A stretch of 64,000 nucleotides of DNA, taken from NCBI GenBank assembly GCA_035578175.1, contig JAQMRL010000008.1, forward strand, positions 87,586,541-87,650,540, in the 5' to 3' direction. This document shows positions 23,460-34,385 of the stretch, in pieces; the stretch's first letter is position 1; every line of letters begins with the position of its first letter. Below the pieces are notes generated by a model. The model did not search any database, was not told the origin of the DNA, and saw nothing but the letters and a program-made list of their open reading frames with translations. A program made the position numbers and the translations under genes. The DNA is from Catonia carolina (taxonomy: Eukaryota; Arthropoda; Insecta; Hemiptera; Achilidae).

Positions 23460-23912
23460 GGGGTCTTTTCTGTTATCCCCACTAGCATAATTTTTCACAT
23501 TTTGTGAATATTTCGTATGCAATAATTACAGTATTTTGAACAATAAAAACGAAAAAATATTTTTAAAAAATCCTACACCAATATTCTTTAAGTTAAGATT
23601 AAATATAGGTAGGGTAAATACATTGCTTTTTCTCAATATTGTTACCGTATGTAAAAATGAAATTTACATTCATTGAGTACATGACATCTTTAAATTAATT
23701 TAACATAATTAAATTAAATATTATTAAATAATCTAAGGTTAACTTGAAAAAGGAAAAAACTTTAACGTTAACTTGAAAAATATTGATATATGATTTTTTT
23801 AAATATTTTTCCCGTTTTTATCGTTAAAATACAGTAAGAATACCTACATACGAAATATCCACAAAATTTGAAAAATTATGCGGGGGGGGGGGAATAACAG
23901 AAAATACCCAAA
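23460..23912. repeat. Fold-back element with ~150-bp inverted arms
   Basis: The left arm at about 23460-23605 matches the reverse complement of about 23761-23912. Paired landmarks are TTTTCTGTTAT, GCATAATTTTTCA, ATATTTCGTATG, ACAGTATTTT and CAATATT. The spacer is ~155 bases. The right arm holds an 11-base G run (23882-23892) where the left arm has only four Cs. No coding sequence. Confidence 0.8.
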
Positions 23913-23984
23913 ACACGATTTCAGTACGAAAATTACAGGATTTTGATGAATTTAATGAATACAAACAAACTCGCGTGCCCTTCA

Positions 23985-24140
23985 GTACAGTACTGTATTC
24001 AAAGACAACGTAAGGGAAGGGTGATGAGAAGAAAGTGGAAGGGGCTGATCTGCCTTCTGGATCGCTACTTGCACCACGTCATGTCGCCTCGCCACCAGCC
24101 GTGTCGACGTATATAGAGCGTCGAAGAATAGAAGTTTTAC
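23985..24140. other. GC-richer patch of unknown nature
   Basis: Bases around 24000-24125 are richer in G and C than their flanks and include TATATAGAGCGTCG near 24112. No frame or known motif supports a gene; a promoter or an old repeat is possible. Confidence 0.2.
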
Positions 24141-24159
24141 TGTATTTGTTTTTTGTTGT

Positions 24160-24535
24160 TGTTTAGGTCATCAGCCGAAAAACTGGTTTAACCCTTTAGA
24201 GGCTCTACAAAGTAAAACGAGGAGTGAGGTGGTTTATCATTACCTTCCTTACTGAGTGGAAAAGTATGCTTATCAGCATACCAGGCCCTCTGAAAAGCAT
24301 CTACTCTCCACCCTATCAATGACACCTTCACTTCATTCACCTTAGGGTGTGGTTATATAATGAAATTCATTACTCTCAAAGGAGATAACTCTTGATCACC
24401 TCTACGTCTTCTGTTCTTGAATGCTTCAGTCGTATAATTGTCTGACCATTTGATAAGAAACAGAACTATATTTTGTAGCCCTGGAGCTAGCAGATCGAGT
24501 GTAAATAATTTAATACTCCTCCTGCCTGCTTTGGG
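24160..24535 (-). mobile_element. Rep-A retroposon
   Basis: Minus copy, GTTTAGGTCATCAGCC at the left to CCTGCCTGCTTTGGGCA at the right. The tail (GTTGTTG on the plus strand) is retained. Confidence 0.9.
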
Positions 24536-24851
24536 CAATTTTTTAATAGATTTTAAAGTTACCGGTTTATTGCTTAATTAAGTAATTCCTAAATGAAAGT
24601 ATGAAAAATTCTTTGAAGGGTGTTTTTATTTTTATAAGTTTTAGTGTAAAAGTTAACACTCCAGTCAATCTGGGTGAATCGTAGATTTGAACTTATGGTG
24701 CAGGAAAGCTTTGTTGTTTAACAAAATACAGTACAGCGTTTCAAAAGTAAATTGTTTCCGGCTGTAGTCGTATACACAGAAATGCGAGCTTCCTGCAATT
24801 GCTGGGCTTACAGATTTGTCACTTGCTTTATTACTTTAGTCAAGGTCGTTT

Positions 24852-25248
24852 CTACCCATAACAGACAGGTGGAGTGTCAAATTATTTATACTCAATCTGT
24901 TCGTTGCAGGGCTAAAATAAATAGTTCTGTTTTTATCACATGGTTAGCCAATTGAATGACTGAATCATTTAAGAGCAGAAGAGGTAGAGGTGTAAAAGAC
25001 ACTAATCAGAGTTATCCCCTCTGAAATTAATGAATTTCATTATACAACCAGACCGTATGGGGAATGAAGTGAAGGTGTCATTTGTAGAGTGGAAAATAAT
25101 ATGTGCTTTTCAAAAGGGCCCGGCATGCTGATAAGCGTACTTTTCCACTCAGTGAGGAAGGCAATGGTAAACTACCTCACTCCTCGTTTTACTTAATAAA
25201 ACTTTTACAAGTTCAAACGAGCCTTTCGGCTGATGACCTAAACAACAA
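24852..25248 (+). mobile_element. Rep-A retroposon with 11-bp target duplication
   Basis: Full-length plus copy. CAAGGTCGTTT flanks it at 24841-24851 and 25249-25259. The 3' end is GACCTAAACAAC followed by the duplicated target. Confidence 0.92.
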
Positions 25249-25334
25249 CAAGGTCGTTTACTGTCTGAATTTCTACTCTGCTCGAGCCGTTTTTTCTTCA
25301 CATTTTATATTCACACTCTTCGTCTATAATTCCT

Positions 25335-25385
25335 CTCACCGTCTGCATTAGTAAGCTAGTAATTGCAAAACTGTCAGACGTTAAA
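25335..25385 (+). mobile_element. SINE-D 3' end fragment
   Basis: CACCGTCTGCATTAGTAAGC, then CTGTCAGACGTTAAAA, match the tail half of SINE-D. The tRNA head is missing. Confidence 0.65.
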
Positions 25386-25398
25386 AAAACAAAAAAAA

Positions 25399-25987
25399 AT
25401 CTGGTGTGCAACACCCGCACAAAGTTCTCTTGCCAATGCAAATAATTAACAATATAACCTAACATTAGTAATAAAACATTAGAAATAAACAAAAAACTAA
25501 GCTCAATGAACGCAAAATGAAAATCAACCTCTGTTTTGCTTAAAAATACGGAAAATCACTCATTCACGCTAAACTAGGCTCTGTAGAGAAAAATGCTTTA
25601 AATAAAAGTTGTAAGTAGATCGTTTTATTTCCTGAAAATGTGATTACATACACTTTTGTCGTAAAATGCATACTAGGGCCGAAATCTTTAAAAAATCGAT
25701 TTTTCACACGTTTTCGTGAGAAAAAACAGAAAATTGCTAATTACCGCCAAACTAAGCGTTATACAAAAAAATGTTTGAAATAAACGTTGTAGGATTTTTA
25801 ATTCTCTACATTTTTTATTATATACATTTTTGCGCTAAAAATATGTATTTTGGGTTAAGGGGTCTGAAAACGTGTAGATCCGGTTCCGGATCGTGGTGAC
25901 TCGATTTCGAAAAATCGACATGAAAACAATACTTTCCTTCCTATATATTCATAGAGGCAAGAGAAAGTAAAAATTAAAAGATCCTCC
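25399..25987 (-). repeat. Rep-B, internally deleted
   Basis: On the minus strand it has both family ends: the 5' CTTTCTCTTGCCTCTATGAA at 25987 and the 3' end ATCTGGTGTGCAACAC at 25399. The TG tract and the GGCGCCATG region are gone. Confidence 0.87.
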
Positions 25988-27394
25988 AAGCTCTAACAGC
26001 TGCATCCTGGTACATGATAAACTACCACTTCGATCACTCGAAAATTATTTGGAAATCAATTTATTGATAACAGTGGCTCTGTTTTTTTTTTCAAAATGTA
26101 TCATAATTTGTTTGTAATATAGGTCAACCTGTAAATTCTGATTATTTTTTAAAATTAGCTTTTCTTGATAATTGTCGTTTAAATACGGGACAAACAGATT
26201 TTTTTGATTTATTTACTTTATTTATTTTGTAACTATAGAAGAACAACTAGCAAAAACGTTCACGACAATTACCAAAAAAATAAAATTAAAAAAAATCCAA
26301 CCGCGTTAATGACTTTAATGAAGACACCACCCAGCGACAGCTCTCCAGATAACGTTAAATGTGTTCGTAAAAAAAATTTTATTTTTGTGTACGTAATAAT
26401 GTTACAGTTGCGTTAATGTATCATGTCTCTACTGCACCGGCGTTTCAGTCGGGAGAAACAGATTGTAGATAAATTTCTAAAAAAAAATTTGTTTGTTTTA
26501 TAAAAGCTAAAAACGGTTAATATGTTTTGTATGCGTTAAAAAATTGTAAATTCAATTTTAAATGTTATTTTTGTGAAAGATTTAAAACTTCAAACGATTT
26601 GAAATTATATTAAAAAAAGTTTCTTCCATTCGGATTAACAACATTAATATATAACATAGGAATAAGGAGAATAAAAAGAGCATTTGGATTCAGGAAAATA
26701 TATTTAGCAAGAAGAGTGAAAGGGAGAGGAAACTTCATTTCCATAGAGAGAAATTCACTCCCCACACTTTATATGTTCTATCGTCTTAAGAACTCTCTTT
26801 GGTCCAATCATTCTTACGTCCATTGGGATTCGCACGTCTAGATGTATGCAAGAAGGAATACAAGACAGCAGATTGCACTCTCTTAAAAGATTGCTACAAC
26901 TTTTTCAAAAGTCTTCTTTTTCTGTACGATGAATGGATTTTCGAAATGATCAGATAAGAAAAGGGACTGCAACAATTTATTGTCGACTATAATCTAACAT
27001 GATATAAGTACTTAATTAATTGTAAAGTAACAATTTACAGAGTAAACATGTACAACATATAAGTTCGTTGCAAAATTTACGACTAGTATCAGTTTGGAAC
27101 GATGAACTCACAATTTACAATCTAACATAAATTTATAGCATTTCCAAACTGACAAATTTAAACTCCATTCTACAGAGTTCTATAATTTATCAGGCGCAAA
27201 GTCGCATTCTGCGTCCCTGAAGAACAGTTTTCTATTTTAATAAATTAATTTTAAATGAAGAAAACCGTTACACCTTTTATGACTCTAATACATTATTGAT
27301 AAACACTGTAAAACTGTATAATGAAAATTCCATGGGTTCAATTTTTATTTTTGTTGTTTTGTTTTATTATCTTTACTTTCCTGTACTGTTTTTT
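25988..27394. other. AT-rich spacer, nothing recognised
   Basis: A 70-codon frame at 26204-26416 is low-complexity and lysine-rich; I do not call it a gene. No repeat family was recognised in this ~1.4 kb. Confidence 0.4.
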
Positions 27395-27540
27395 GTATTT
27401 TTTTCTCAAGGCTAATGCAGATGAACGGAACGATGGAACGGTAGTAGATGAAAATGATTGATGAAAAAATATCAAACCTAACCGGGAATCGAACCCGGGT
27501 ACCTTGCTGTAAAGCCAGGGTCTCTCCATAATAGAATGTG
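27395..27540 (-). mobile_element. SINE-D copy
   Basis: The minus strand shows the B-box region CCCGGGTTCGATTCCCGG and the GGTTTGATATTTTTTCATCA body. It sits ~60 bases from a second SINE-D in the same orientation. Confidence 0.75.
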
Positions 27541-27600
27541 AAATTTTATTTTGATGGTGCAAAATATTTTCCACCCGGATTTTGAATGTTCTTCTCGTGT

Positions 27601-27768
27601 GACTTTTTTTTAACGTCCGACTGTTTTGTAATTACTGCTAATGCAGACGGTGGTAAGGGGTTACAGATGAAAATGAGTGATGTAAAAATGCCAGACCTGA
27701 CTGGGAATCGAACCCGGGACGCCGGCGTAGAAGTCAGTTGCGCTAACCCTTGGATAACCCTTGCAGCC
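27601..27768 (-). mobile_element. SINE-D copy
   Basis: The minus strand reads an A-box-like GGGTTAGCGCAACTG, then CCCGGGTTCGATTCCCAGTC, TCTGGCATTTTTACATCAC, CCGTCTGCATTAGCAGTAAT and CAGTCGGACGTTAAAAAAAA. The overlapping 74-78-codon frames on both strands are SINE sequence. Confidence 0.87.
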
Positions 27769-28089
27769 AAAATATTGAGTTTTATAAAGAATTCGCACTT
27801 ATACGCAAGTTATCTAATGTAGAATAAAAAATAGAGGAGAAACGTATAATGCAGATTTTTAGTGAATAAAGTTTTTCTGTCCGTAAGGAAGTTATAAAGA
27901 AAAGTGATTGTAGTAATATTGTTACGTAGCACTTGCATCTAGCGTACTAAGCTCTTCAATTTTGAATAACTTTCCAAAATTACTATTTTGCTAAGGTCAG
28001 GTTGAATTATTTCGGAAAAAATTTATTGTTTTATGATTGTCATGGAAAATTTTTATATATTTTTAAGATCTAAAAATGTTATATTTTAA

Positions 28090-28408
28090 CCCACCGGACT
28101 GGTCTAGTGGTAAAGTCGTCAATGTGAGTCAGCTGTTTAACAGCTGATTTTCGGAGATGAAAGTTCTGTGGTTCAAATACTAATAAAGGTAGTTACTTTA
28201 TACGGATTTGAATATTAGACTGTGGTTACCGGTGCACTTTGATGATTGGGGTTCTATTAACTATACTCTCTCAGGAATGGTCGGCCTGGGTCTGTACAAG
28301 ACTACACCTCATTTACATGTAGTATTATCCTCATCTCATTGAGTCATGGGAGTTGCTTTTGATTGTAAATTAAAGATTGTGACGTACCCACACATTAGAG
28401 ATTAAGAA
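28090..28408 (+). mobile_element. SINE-C
   Basis: A-box-like TGGTCTAGTGGTAAAG, the palindrome TCAGCTGTTTAACAGCTGA, a B-box-like TGGTTCAAATAC, then the family body GAATGGTCGGCCTGGGTCTG and GAGTCATGGGAGTTGC. Confidence 0.9.
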
Positions 28409-29466
28409 AACATTAATTTGAAGAAAAAAATATTTATTAAAAATTATATTTTTATTCTTTGAAAAATACCTTCATTTGTATAGTTGTACTTTTCGTTTTC
28501 GGCTTATCATAAAGAAATAATTTTGTGATTTAATGAAATAAGATGTCCATGGTGATTTTTACGAGTATCAACAATTTTTCTTTGCGCAAGTTAATAAACT
28601 AAATAAATTTTTAAAAAAACATGCTCTATTTATTTGGGGCATGCCACTTCCTCTGTTCATTTTAATTGAAACAGGTGTTCATCACATTTTACTTTTATGA
28701 TTTCAAGCTAAATTTGAGTAGAAGTTGGGAATTTATTGAATTATTTTTATTACTTATCATTAAAATACATTTATAAATTTTAACTGTAACTTTCAATTCA
28801 ATTCGTTTTGAATCTTTTTTAAAAGATTTCATGATTTAATTTTGTTACTGACTGTACATGTTTAATTTTCATTAGTAACTTTTATTTGCATTCGACAACG
28901 AAGTGTCTGCGTGTAGTGAAAGTTCAAACATCGTTTTACGTACCAGTCAAATAACTACATTACAGTATCACGTTTCTTTAATTTAAATTTAACCTATATT
29001 TTGAAACGTATGCCTCGTTTCTTAAGTCTTGAATTAGATATAATTTAACGAACTTTTCATTCTCCTTCACAAGGGTGGATTTTAAAACCTTATTTAATTA
29101 ACATTATTATTACATGTTATATAAGTTGTAAAAAAAAATTAAATTAATACTTACTTTTTAAATTGTTGACTAACCTTTATCGAAAATAAATTTTACTTCT
29201 TTATTCGATGAAATCACGTCGAGTGTGTAGAAACGGCAGCGATTCAGTGGGGTTTAGGAAAAATAGAATTTTTACGTATTAAAATGTTCAAAACTGTGCT
29301 GGGGATGGAACCCGGTAGTTTTCGCTTTGTATTCTATAATTATACTACTACTACGGCAAGGAGATGGGGCGTGACTTCAAGCTTTATTATTAGTAATTTT
29401 CAAATAGTAGGCCTAATTCTTGTGCTAAAATAAATTGTTTATGTCTCGGGTGCCGGCATCTTGAAC
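28409..29466. other. AT-rich spacer; possible tRNA-like scrap
   Basis: GCTGGGGATGGAACCCGG near 29301 resembles the minus-strand B-box region of a tRNA-headed SINE. Nothing else was recognised. Confidence 0.35.
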
Positions 29467-29482
29467 ATAAAATCTTTTACTC

Positions 29483-32400
29483 TTACTCCCATGGCCATCT
29501 ATATCGGAGTTGATATTTAGCCGCACCAACCAAAAGCCTCCATGTCGCTCAATCTTCAGCATCTCTCTCTGTAGCTCCAAGTCTCTCCATGTCGGTCTTA
29601 ACCTGCTTCCACCATCTTTGTCTAGGTCTTCCCCGGGGGCGCCTTCCTGTGGGGTTGGGGTCTAATATTTTCTTCAGGTTGGACTCTTTTCCTCTTCTTA
29701 GCACGTGCCCAGCCCATCGCATTCTCCTACATTTTATTTCGCTTACAATGTCTGGGTTACTGTAGAGGTCCCTAATTTCCTTGTTGTGTTTTCTTCTCCA
29801 TTCTCCTTGTTCATAATATGTCAGCCCATATACCTTGCGCAGGACTTTATTCTCAAACACTATCAGCTTTTTTTCTTCCTTCTTGGTCATTCTCCACATT
29901 TCAGAGCCATATAATAGAACTGGACATATGCTTGTTTTATACAGTCTAATCTTTGTTTTGTGGGACAGGGACTTTGAAGATAGTAATTAGTTGCAGGCAT
30001 ACATACATTTGTTTGCTGAGTTTACCCTGTTTTGTATCTCCACAACATCAGAATTTTTATTTGAGATGGTTACTCCAAGGTATTTGAATTCATGGACTTG
30101 TTCAAATTCATGCTCATTTATTTTTAGACTGCCCAGCCTTCCTCCTTGGTTCCTTGTAAAGTGTATAAATTTGGTTTTGGAATCATTTGTAACTAAACCA
30201 ATTTTCTCTGTTTCTTCCATTAACAGTTTGATAAGGGTTTTCATGTCCTCCAAGGTTTCTGCAATAATTGCCACATCATCTGCAAAAGCCAGCACATTAA
30301 TCTTTGGTCCGCCCTCTACACCTACATTTTGATGTGCTACTTTTTGGAGCGCCTCTTCTATGGCCATATTGAATAAAATTGGAGAGAGTCCATCTCCCTG
30401 TCTGACTCCTGAGTTGACCGAGAAGGGTTCACAGTAGACCATCTATTTTAACAGAGCATCTTGACCCTGTCACACTAATTTTTGACAAGTTAATGAGTTT
30501 TTTGGGATACCAAATTTCTCTAGTTGTGTCCATAGTCTCTCTCTATTAATACTATCATACGCTTTTCGGAAGTCTATGAAGACTGCATAAAATTCTTTGT
30601 TGTATTCCCAATATTCTGCTATTATTTCTTTCAGGATGAACACTTGGTTTGTTGTTGACCTGCCTTTTACAAAACCAGCTTGGTGTTCTTCAATTATCTC
30701 ACCAGCATAACGTTCTAAGCGGTTAAGGATAATTCTGGAGATGACTTTGTAGGGCACACTAAGAAGCGAGATACCTCTGTAATTACCACATTCTTCTTTT
30801 TCGCCTTTTTTAAGTAAAGGCACTATAACAGCTTCTTGCCATTCAGATGGTATTTCTTCTTTCTCCCATATTTCTAGTATCAGTTCCCACAGTTTTTCTA
30901 TAACAACTTCTCCCCCTTTCTTCAGCAGATCTGCCGCTATCTCATCTCTTCCAGGTGCCTTGTTGTTTCTCAGTGATTTAACAGCTTGTTCTACTTCCTC
31001 CCTGGTTGGGGGTTCTACATGTGGTTGAACGTTGTAGTGATATGATTCATTTTCTTGTCTTGCCCCAATCTGGTCCTCTGCATTTGATAATTCGTGAAAG
31101 TATTCTCTCCATCTTTCTAATACTTTTTGGCTTTCAATTAGTAAGGCTTCTTCTTTATTCTTCACACCATAGGGGTGTGGGTTGAAACCTTTTTTGAAGA
31201 ACCTCACTTTTCTGTAAAAGTCTCTTGCGTTGTTTGCTGTGTTTTCTTCTTCAGCTTTGTCCAGTAGGCCAGTAATATGGAGTCGGTTTTTCTTTCTTAG
31301 TAGCTTATTAGTTTCTGTATTGGACTTCCTGTACAGTTCCCGGTCTTCTATACTGTTGCTATTTATCCAGGCTTTCTTTAAACTACTCCTTTCTTCTACC
31401 ATTTGCTGGCATTCTTGATCAAACCATGGCTTTTTGTTTCTCTTCTTCCTTCTCCCACATACTTCCTCTGCGGTGTCTAGGATAGTATCTTTAAGTTTAT
31501 TCCACTTGTTGTCAATGCTCTCCCCTTCTTCACTTTCCTCCAGGATAGTGAACCTATTTTCAAGCTTCAGAGCAAATTCCTCCGCTATTTGGTTGACCTC
31601 AAGTCTCTCAATGTCTATTCGTCTTTCTGGTCGGTCTGACTTCCTTTTCTGTACTGCTATTCTTTGGTTTACTTTGACTAGTATCATTGTGTGGTCGCTT
31701 CCGCATTCGGCCCCTCCGATGTTTCTCACAGCTGTTACACTGCTCCTATGTCGTTGGTCTGTGAGCACGTGATCAATCTGGTTTTTAGTAGCACCATCCG
31801 GTGATGTCCATGTATATTTGTGAATATCTTTCCTTGGAAACATCGTGCTTGAAATTTTTAATTCATTCGAAAGTGCAAAACTTGCCAGGCGAGATCCATT
31901 ATCATTTGAATGGCCGTGTAGGCTTTCTTTTCCAATAGCTGGCATCCACTTTTGTTCTCTCCCTACCTTTGCATTTGCATCTCCCAGTAAGATTTTTAAG
32001 TCGAAACTTGGTAACCCGTGCACCATTTCTTCAAGGAGTTCATAGAATTGGTCCTTCTCTTCATCATCTGACTCTTCTGTAGGTGCATAGAAACTGACTA
32101 GTGATATATTGCCGAATCTCCCTCTTAGCCTAATATTGCACAATCTCTCACCAAATGCTTCGAACTGGATCACAGCTTCTGCTATTGCCTTATTAACTGC
32201 AAAGCCCACACCACCATAAAAACGATCACCATCACAACCAATGTAGTAGATCCTGTACTTTTCTGTCTCAACCCTGCCTGCAAGAGGCCAATGCGTTTCT
32301 TAGAGTGCCACAACGTCCATATTATACCTTTCAAGTTCCTTTGCTAATATATCACAATTTCCGGCAGTTACTAAAGTCCTAACATTCCATGTCCCTAATC

Positions 32401-32581
32401 TTAGTTGTTTAGAGCGTATCCGTTTTGTTATCCTTATGTCCTGTCCGATTTCCGAGGCTGTTTGTTGGTGATTCGTAACTTGTGTTTTTTCCGAGGTGGG
32501 TTGTTGGCCCAACGCTAAACCCCCAACCTGGACGACCAGGTAATTTTTTCGGGTACTCCTCTCTAGCCTTTGGTAACCCAA
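29483..32581 (-). pseudogene. LINE endonuclease-reverse transcriptase, inactivated
   Basis: About 1,032 codons counted from the first in-frame ATG. This would be the single polyprotein that nicks the target DNA and copies element RNA into it. An APE-type endonuclease comes first: LGTWNVRTL near residue 63-70, a catalytic Glu at 95 (ETHWPL), GDANAKVG at 200-207, QIDHVL near 268-273 and GSDH near 294-297. The reverse transcriptase follows: HQAGFVKGRSTTNQ, FIDFRKAYDS near 668-677, SGVRQGDGLSPILFN and the catalytic FADD at about 766-769. The end has RRMRWAGHVLRRG and RPRGRPRQRWW, then WPWE before the stop. Lesions are few. In-frame stops lie at 32300-32302 (in place of Gln before the catalytic Glu), near 29987 and at 29549. 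A shift near 30485 is compensated near 30440. Catalytic residues are retained, but the product would be broken. Confidence 0.92.
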
Positions 32582-32795
32582 TACCTCCCTGCAAGGCAGC
32601 AGTCAATTATTCTGTAGGGGTTTTGTTCCCTTAGCCTTTGAAGTTCCTTTGAAGTCCATCTGCAAGGCAGCAGTTTAGTGCTGGTTTTGGTCCACCCCGG
32701 GTATTCGATTTCCCCGGTACCACCTATATCTAGGAGGCATCCCCCTATCCGCCACCTGGGGAGGCGCCCGATAGGAGACCAGCAACTCCCACGGG
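32582..32795 (-). promoter_or_regulatory. LINE 5' leader
   Basis: This is the leader between the 5' boundary and the first in-frame ATG, clearly GC-richer than the window. It contains two direct copies of CTGCTGCCTTGCAG on the minus strand (around 32593-32610 and 32660-32675). An internal promoter would be expected here in a full-length LINE, but no defined motif proves one. Confidence 0.5.
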
Positions 32796-32939
32796 ATAAA
32801 ATCTTTTGCAGAACTTAAAATCCGAAGTAGGCATACCATCACCGTTTTCGCTAATAAGCTAAGATTTTGATTTAATTTTATAAAATAAATCATTTTTGAT
32901 TTACAGGGTATTTAATAAGTAAACAGGACTGAGTGTACC

Positions 32940-33012
32940 TTTTTTGGTATAGTGATCAGTGCTACTTGTTTCTGTACGTGGGGGGTCCTAGGTTTGATTC
33001 CTCGTTAGATGT
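32940..33012 (+). other. tRNA-like scrap
   Basis: TAGTGATCAGTGCTAC and a B-box-like GGTTTGATTCCTCG about 50 bases later resemble a degraded tRNA or SINE head. There is no body or tail of a known family here. Confidence 0.3.
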
Positions 33013-33171
33013 GGCAATTTTTTATTATATTTATTTTAGCGTTAATTTTAATGGTTTTACATATTTTGCTCATCAAATCTGTCGCACATGAAAATATAGC
33101 TAGAAAATTTATGTTTTCGTTTCAATTCTTCGAAATCAATATACTAGGCTTACTGCTCATCAAAATTGATC

Positions 33172-33935
33172 ACTTTTACTCTTGCCCTGTTTCAATATAT
33201 AGGAATAGAAAGTAGGCCTACTGTTTTCATCATCACCTTCGGTTTTCGAAATCGAGTTACACCGGAAATATACATTTTCAGACCCCTGAATCTAAAAAAA
33301 AAACAAGTTTTTAGCTATTGTCTGTGTGTGTGTGTGTGCGCGCGCGCGCGCGCGCGTGTGTGTGTGAACAAAATATCTCAAGAACAGAATATTATAAGAA
33401 GTTGAAACTTGATACTTAAGTTAAGTATCACTAGAAGACTACACGAAAACTTAATTAAAATCGGTTAACTGGAAGTAGTATTTTATACGTAGGATTTTTC
33501 ACTTTTTAGCGATTTTCTCAAAAAAACAGATCTTAAGGATAAGCGCCATGTCTGTTAAAATTCTTGAGGAGATTGTGCTCTCGTAGTAAAAATTCGATCT
33601 TTTTAAGATTGCGGCTCTAAAACGTGCATTTTAGGGCAAAAGTGCATATTTATAATTAAAGTTGTAGAATATTAAAAATATACAACATTTATTTCAAACA
33701 TTTGTCTTTACAACGCTTAGTTAGTGATTTTCTGTATTTTGTTAATCAAAATCAGTAAAAGTATTTGACTTGTTTTAAGATTGCGGCCTTACTAAGCATT
33801 TTACGACAAAAGTGCACGGAATCAACATTTTAGGGGAAAATCTACAAATTACATTACAAGCATTTTTTTTTATATAAAGAGGTTGATTTTTATTTTGCGT
33901 CATTCACTCATGAGCGTTTCACACCAGATTTTTTT
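33172..33935 (+). repeat. Rep-B, near full length with deletions
   Basis: It begins TTTTACTCTTGCCCTG and has a TG/CG microsatellite at 33324-33365 and GCGCCATGTCTGTTAAAAT. The 3' end GCGTTTCACACCAGATT is reached after a jump across the last ~100 bases of the family. Confidence 0.85.
33324..33365. repeat. (TG)n(CG)n(TG)n microsatellite
   Basis: Alternating purine-pyrimidine tract, with a run of CG units inside TG units, at the usual microsatellite position of Rep-B. Confidence 0.95.
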
Positions 33936-34385
33936 GAGTTGCTATTAAAACTCAGTTCAAGTATGTGATTCAATCCAATTTGAATAATGAGGAAGTTTAA
34001 ATTATTTCCTTTTACAACTTCTGAAGTAATGAAATTAACCAATTGATTAAATATAATCAAAATTATAGGGACTAAAAAAATCTACAACTTTAATTTCAAG
34101 CATTATTTTTACATGGATTAGTTTAACGTCAACTGGTAATTTTCCGCATTTTTAAGTTCTACAGAGTGTAATTTTAATTTGCGTCATTCTTTCATGATGA
34201 AACACGTTATATTTTTAATTATTTACATTGACATAAGAAAGTCATGCGAGTGTTTAACACCAGATTTATTTTGAGTTGCTATTAAAACTCAGTTCAAAAT
34301 ATGTAATTCAATCCAATTTTAATAATGAGAAAGTTTCCTTTTACAACTTCTGAAAAGTGATGAATTAATTAATTGATAGTAAGAT
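33930..34385 (+). repeat. Tandem duplication of a Rep-B 3' end plus its flank
   Basis: GAGTTGCTATTAAAACTCAG, AATCCAATTT and CCTTTTACAACTTCTGA occur at 33935-34050 and again ~333 bases later at 34268-34374. Each follows a Rep-B 3' terminus; the second Rep-B fragment is 34058-34280. Because unique flanking DNA is repeated too, this is a duplication of the locus and not two insertions. Confidence 0.82.

Larger units (their letters stand above)
29479..32795 (-). mobile_element. Full-length RTE-like LINE with 12-bp target duplication
   Basis: ATAAAATCTTTT occurs at 29467-29478 and 32796-32807 and brackets the element exactly, giving 3,317 bases. The 5' end (minus strand) starts CCCGTGGGAGTTGCTGG. 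A ~210-base GC-rich leader is followed by one long decayed frame, whose stop at 29483-29485 lies almost on the 3' boundary. There is thus practically no 3' UTR and no long poly(A), as in RTE-type elements. It looks complete at both ends and was probably inserted as a full-length copy. Confidence 0.9.

Noticed and set aside
26204..26416. 70-codon lysine/asparagine-rich frame
   Set aside because: Low complexity, no homology pattern recognised and no promoter or neighbour to support it.
31230..32045. Plus-strand frames of 62-112 codons
   Set aside because: Antisense shadows of the LINE reverse-transcriptase frame.
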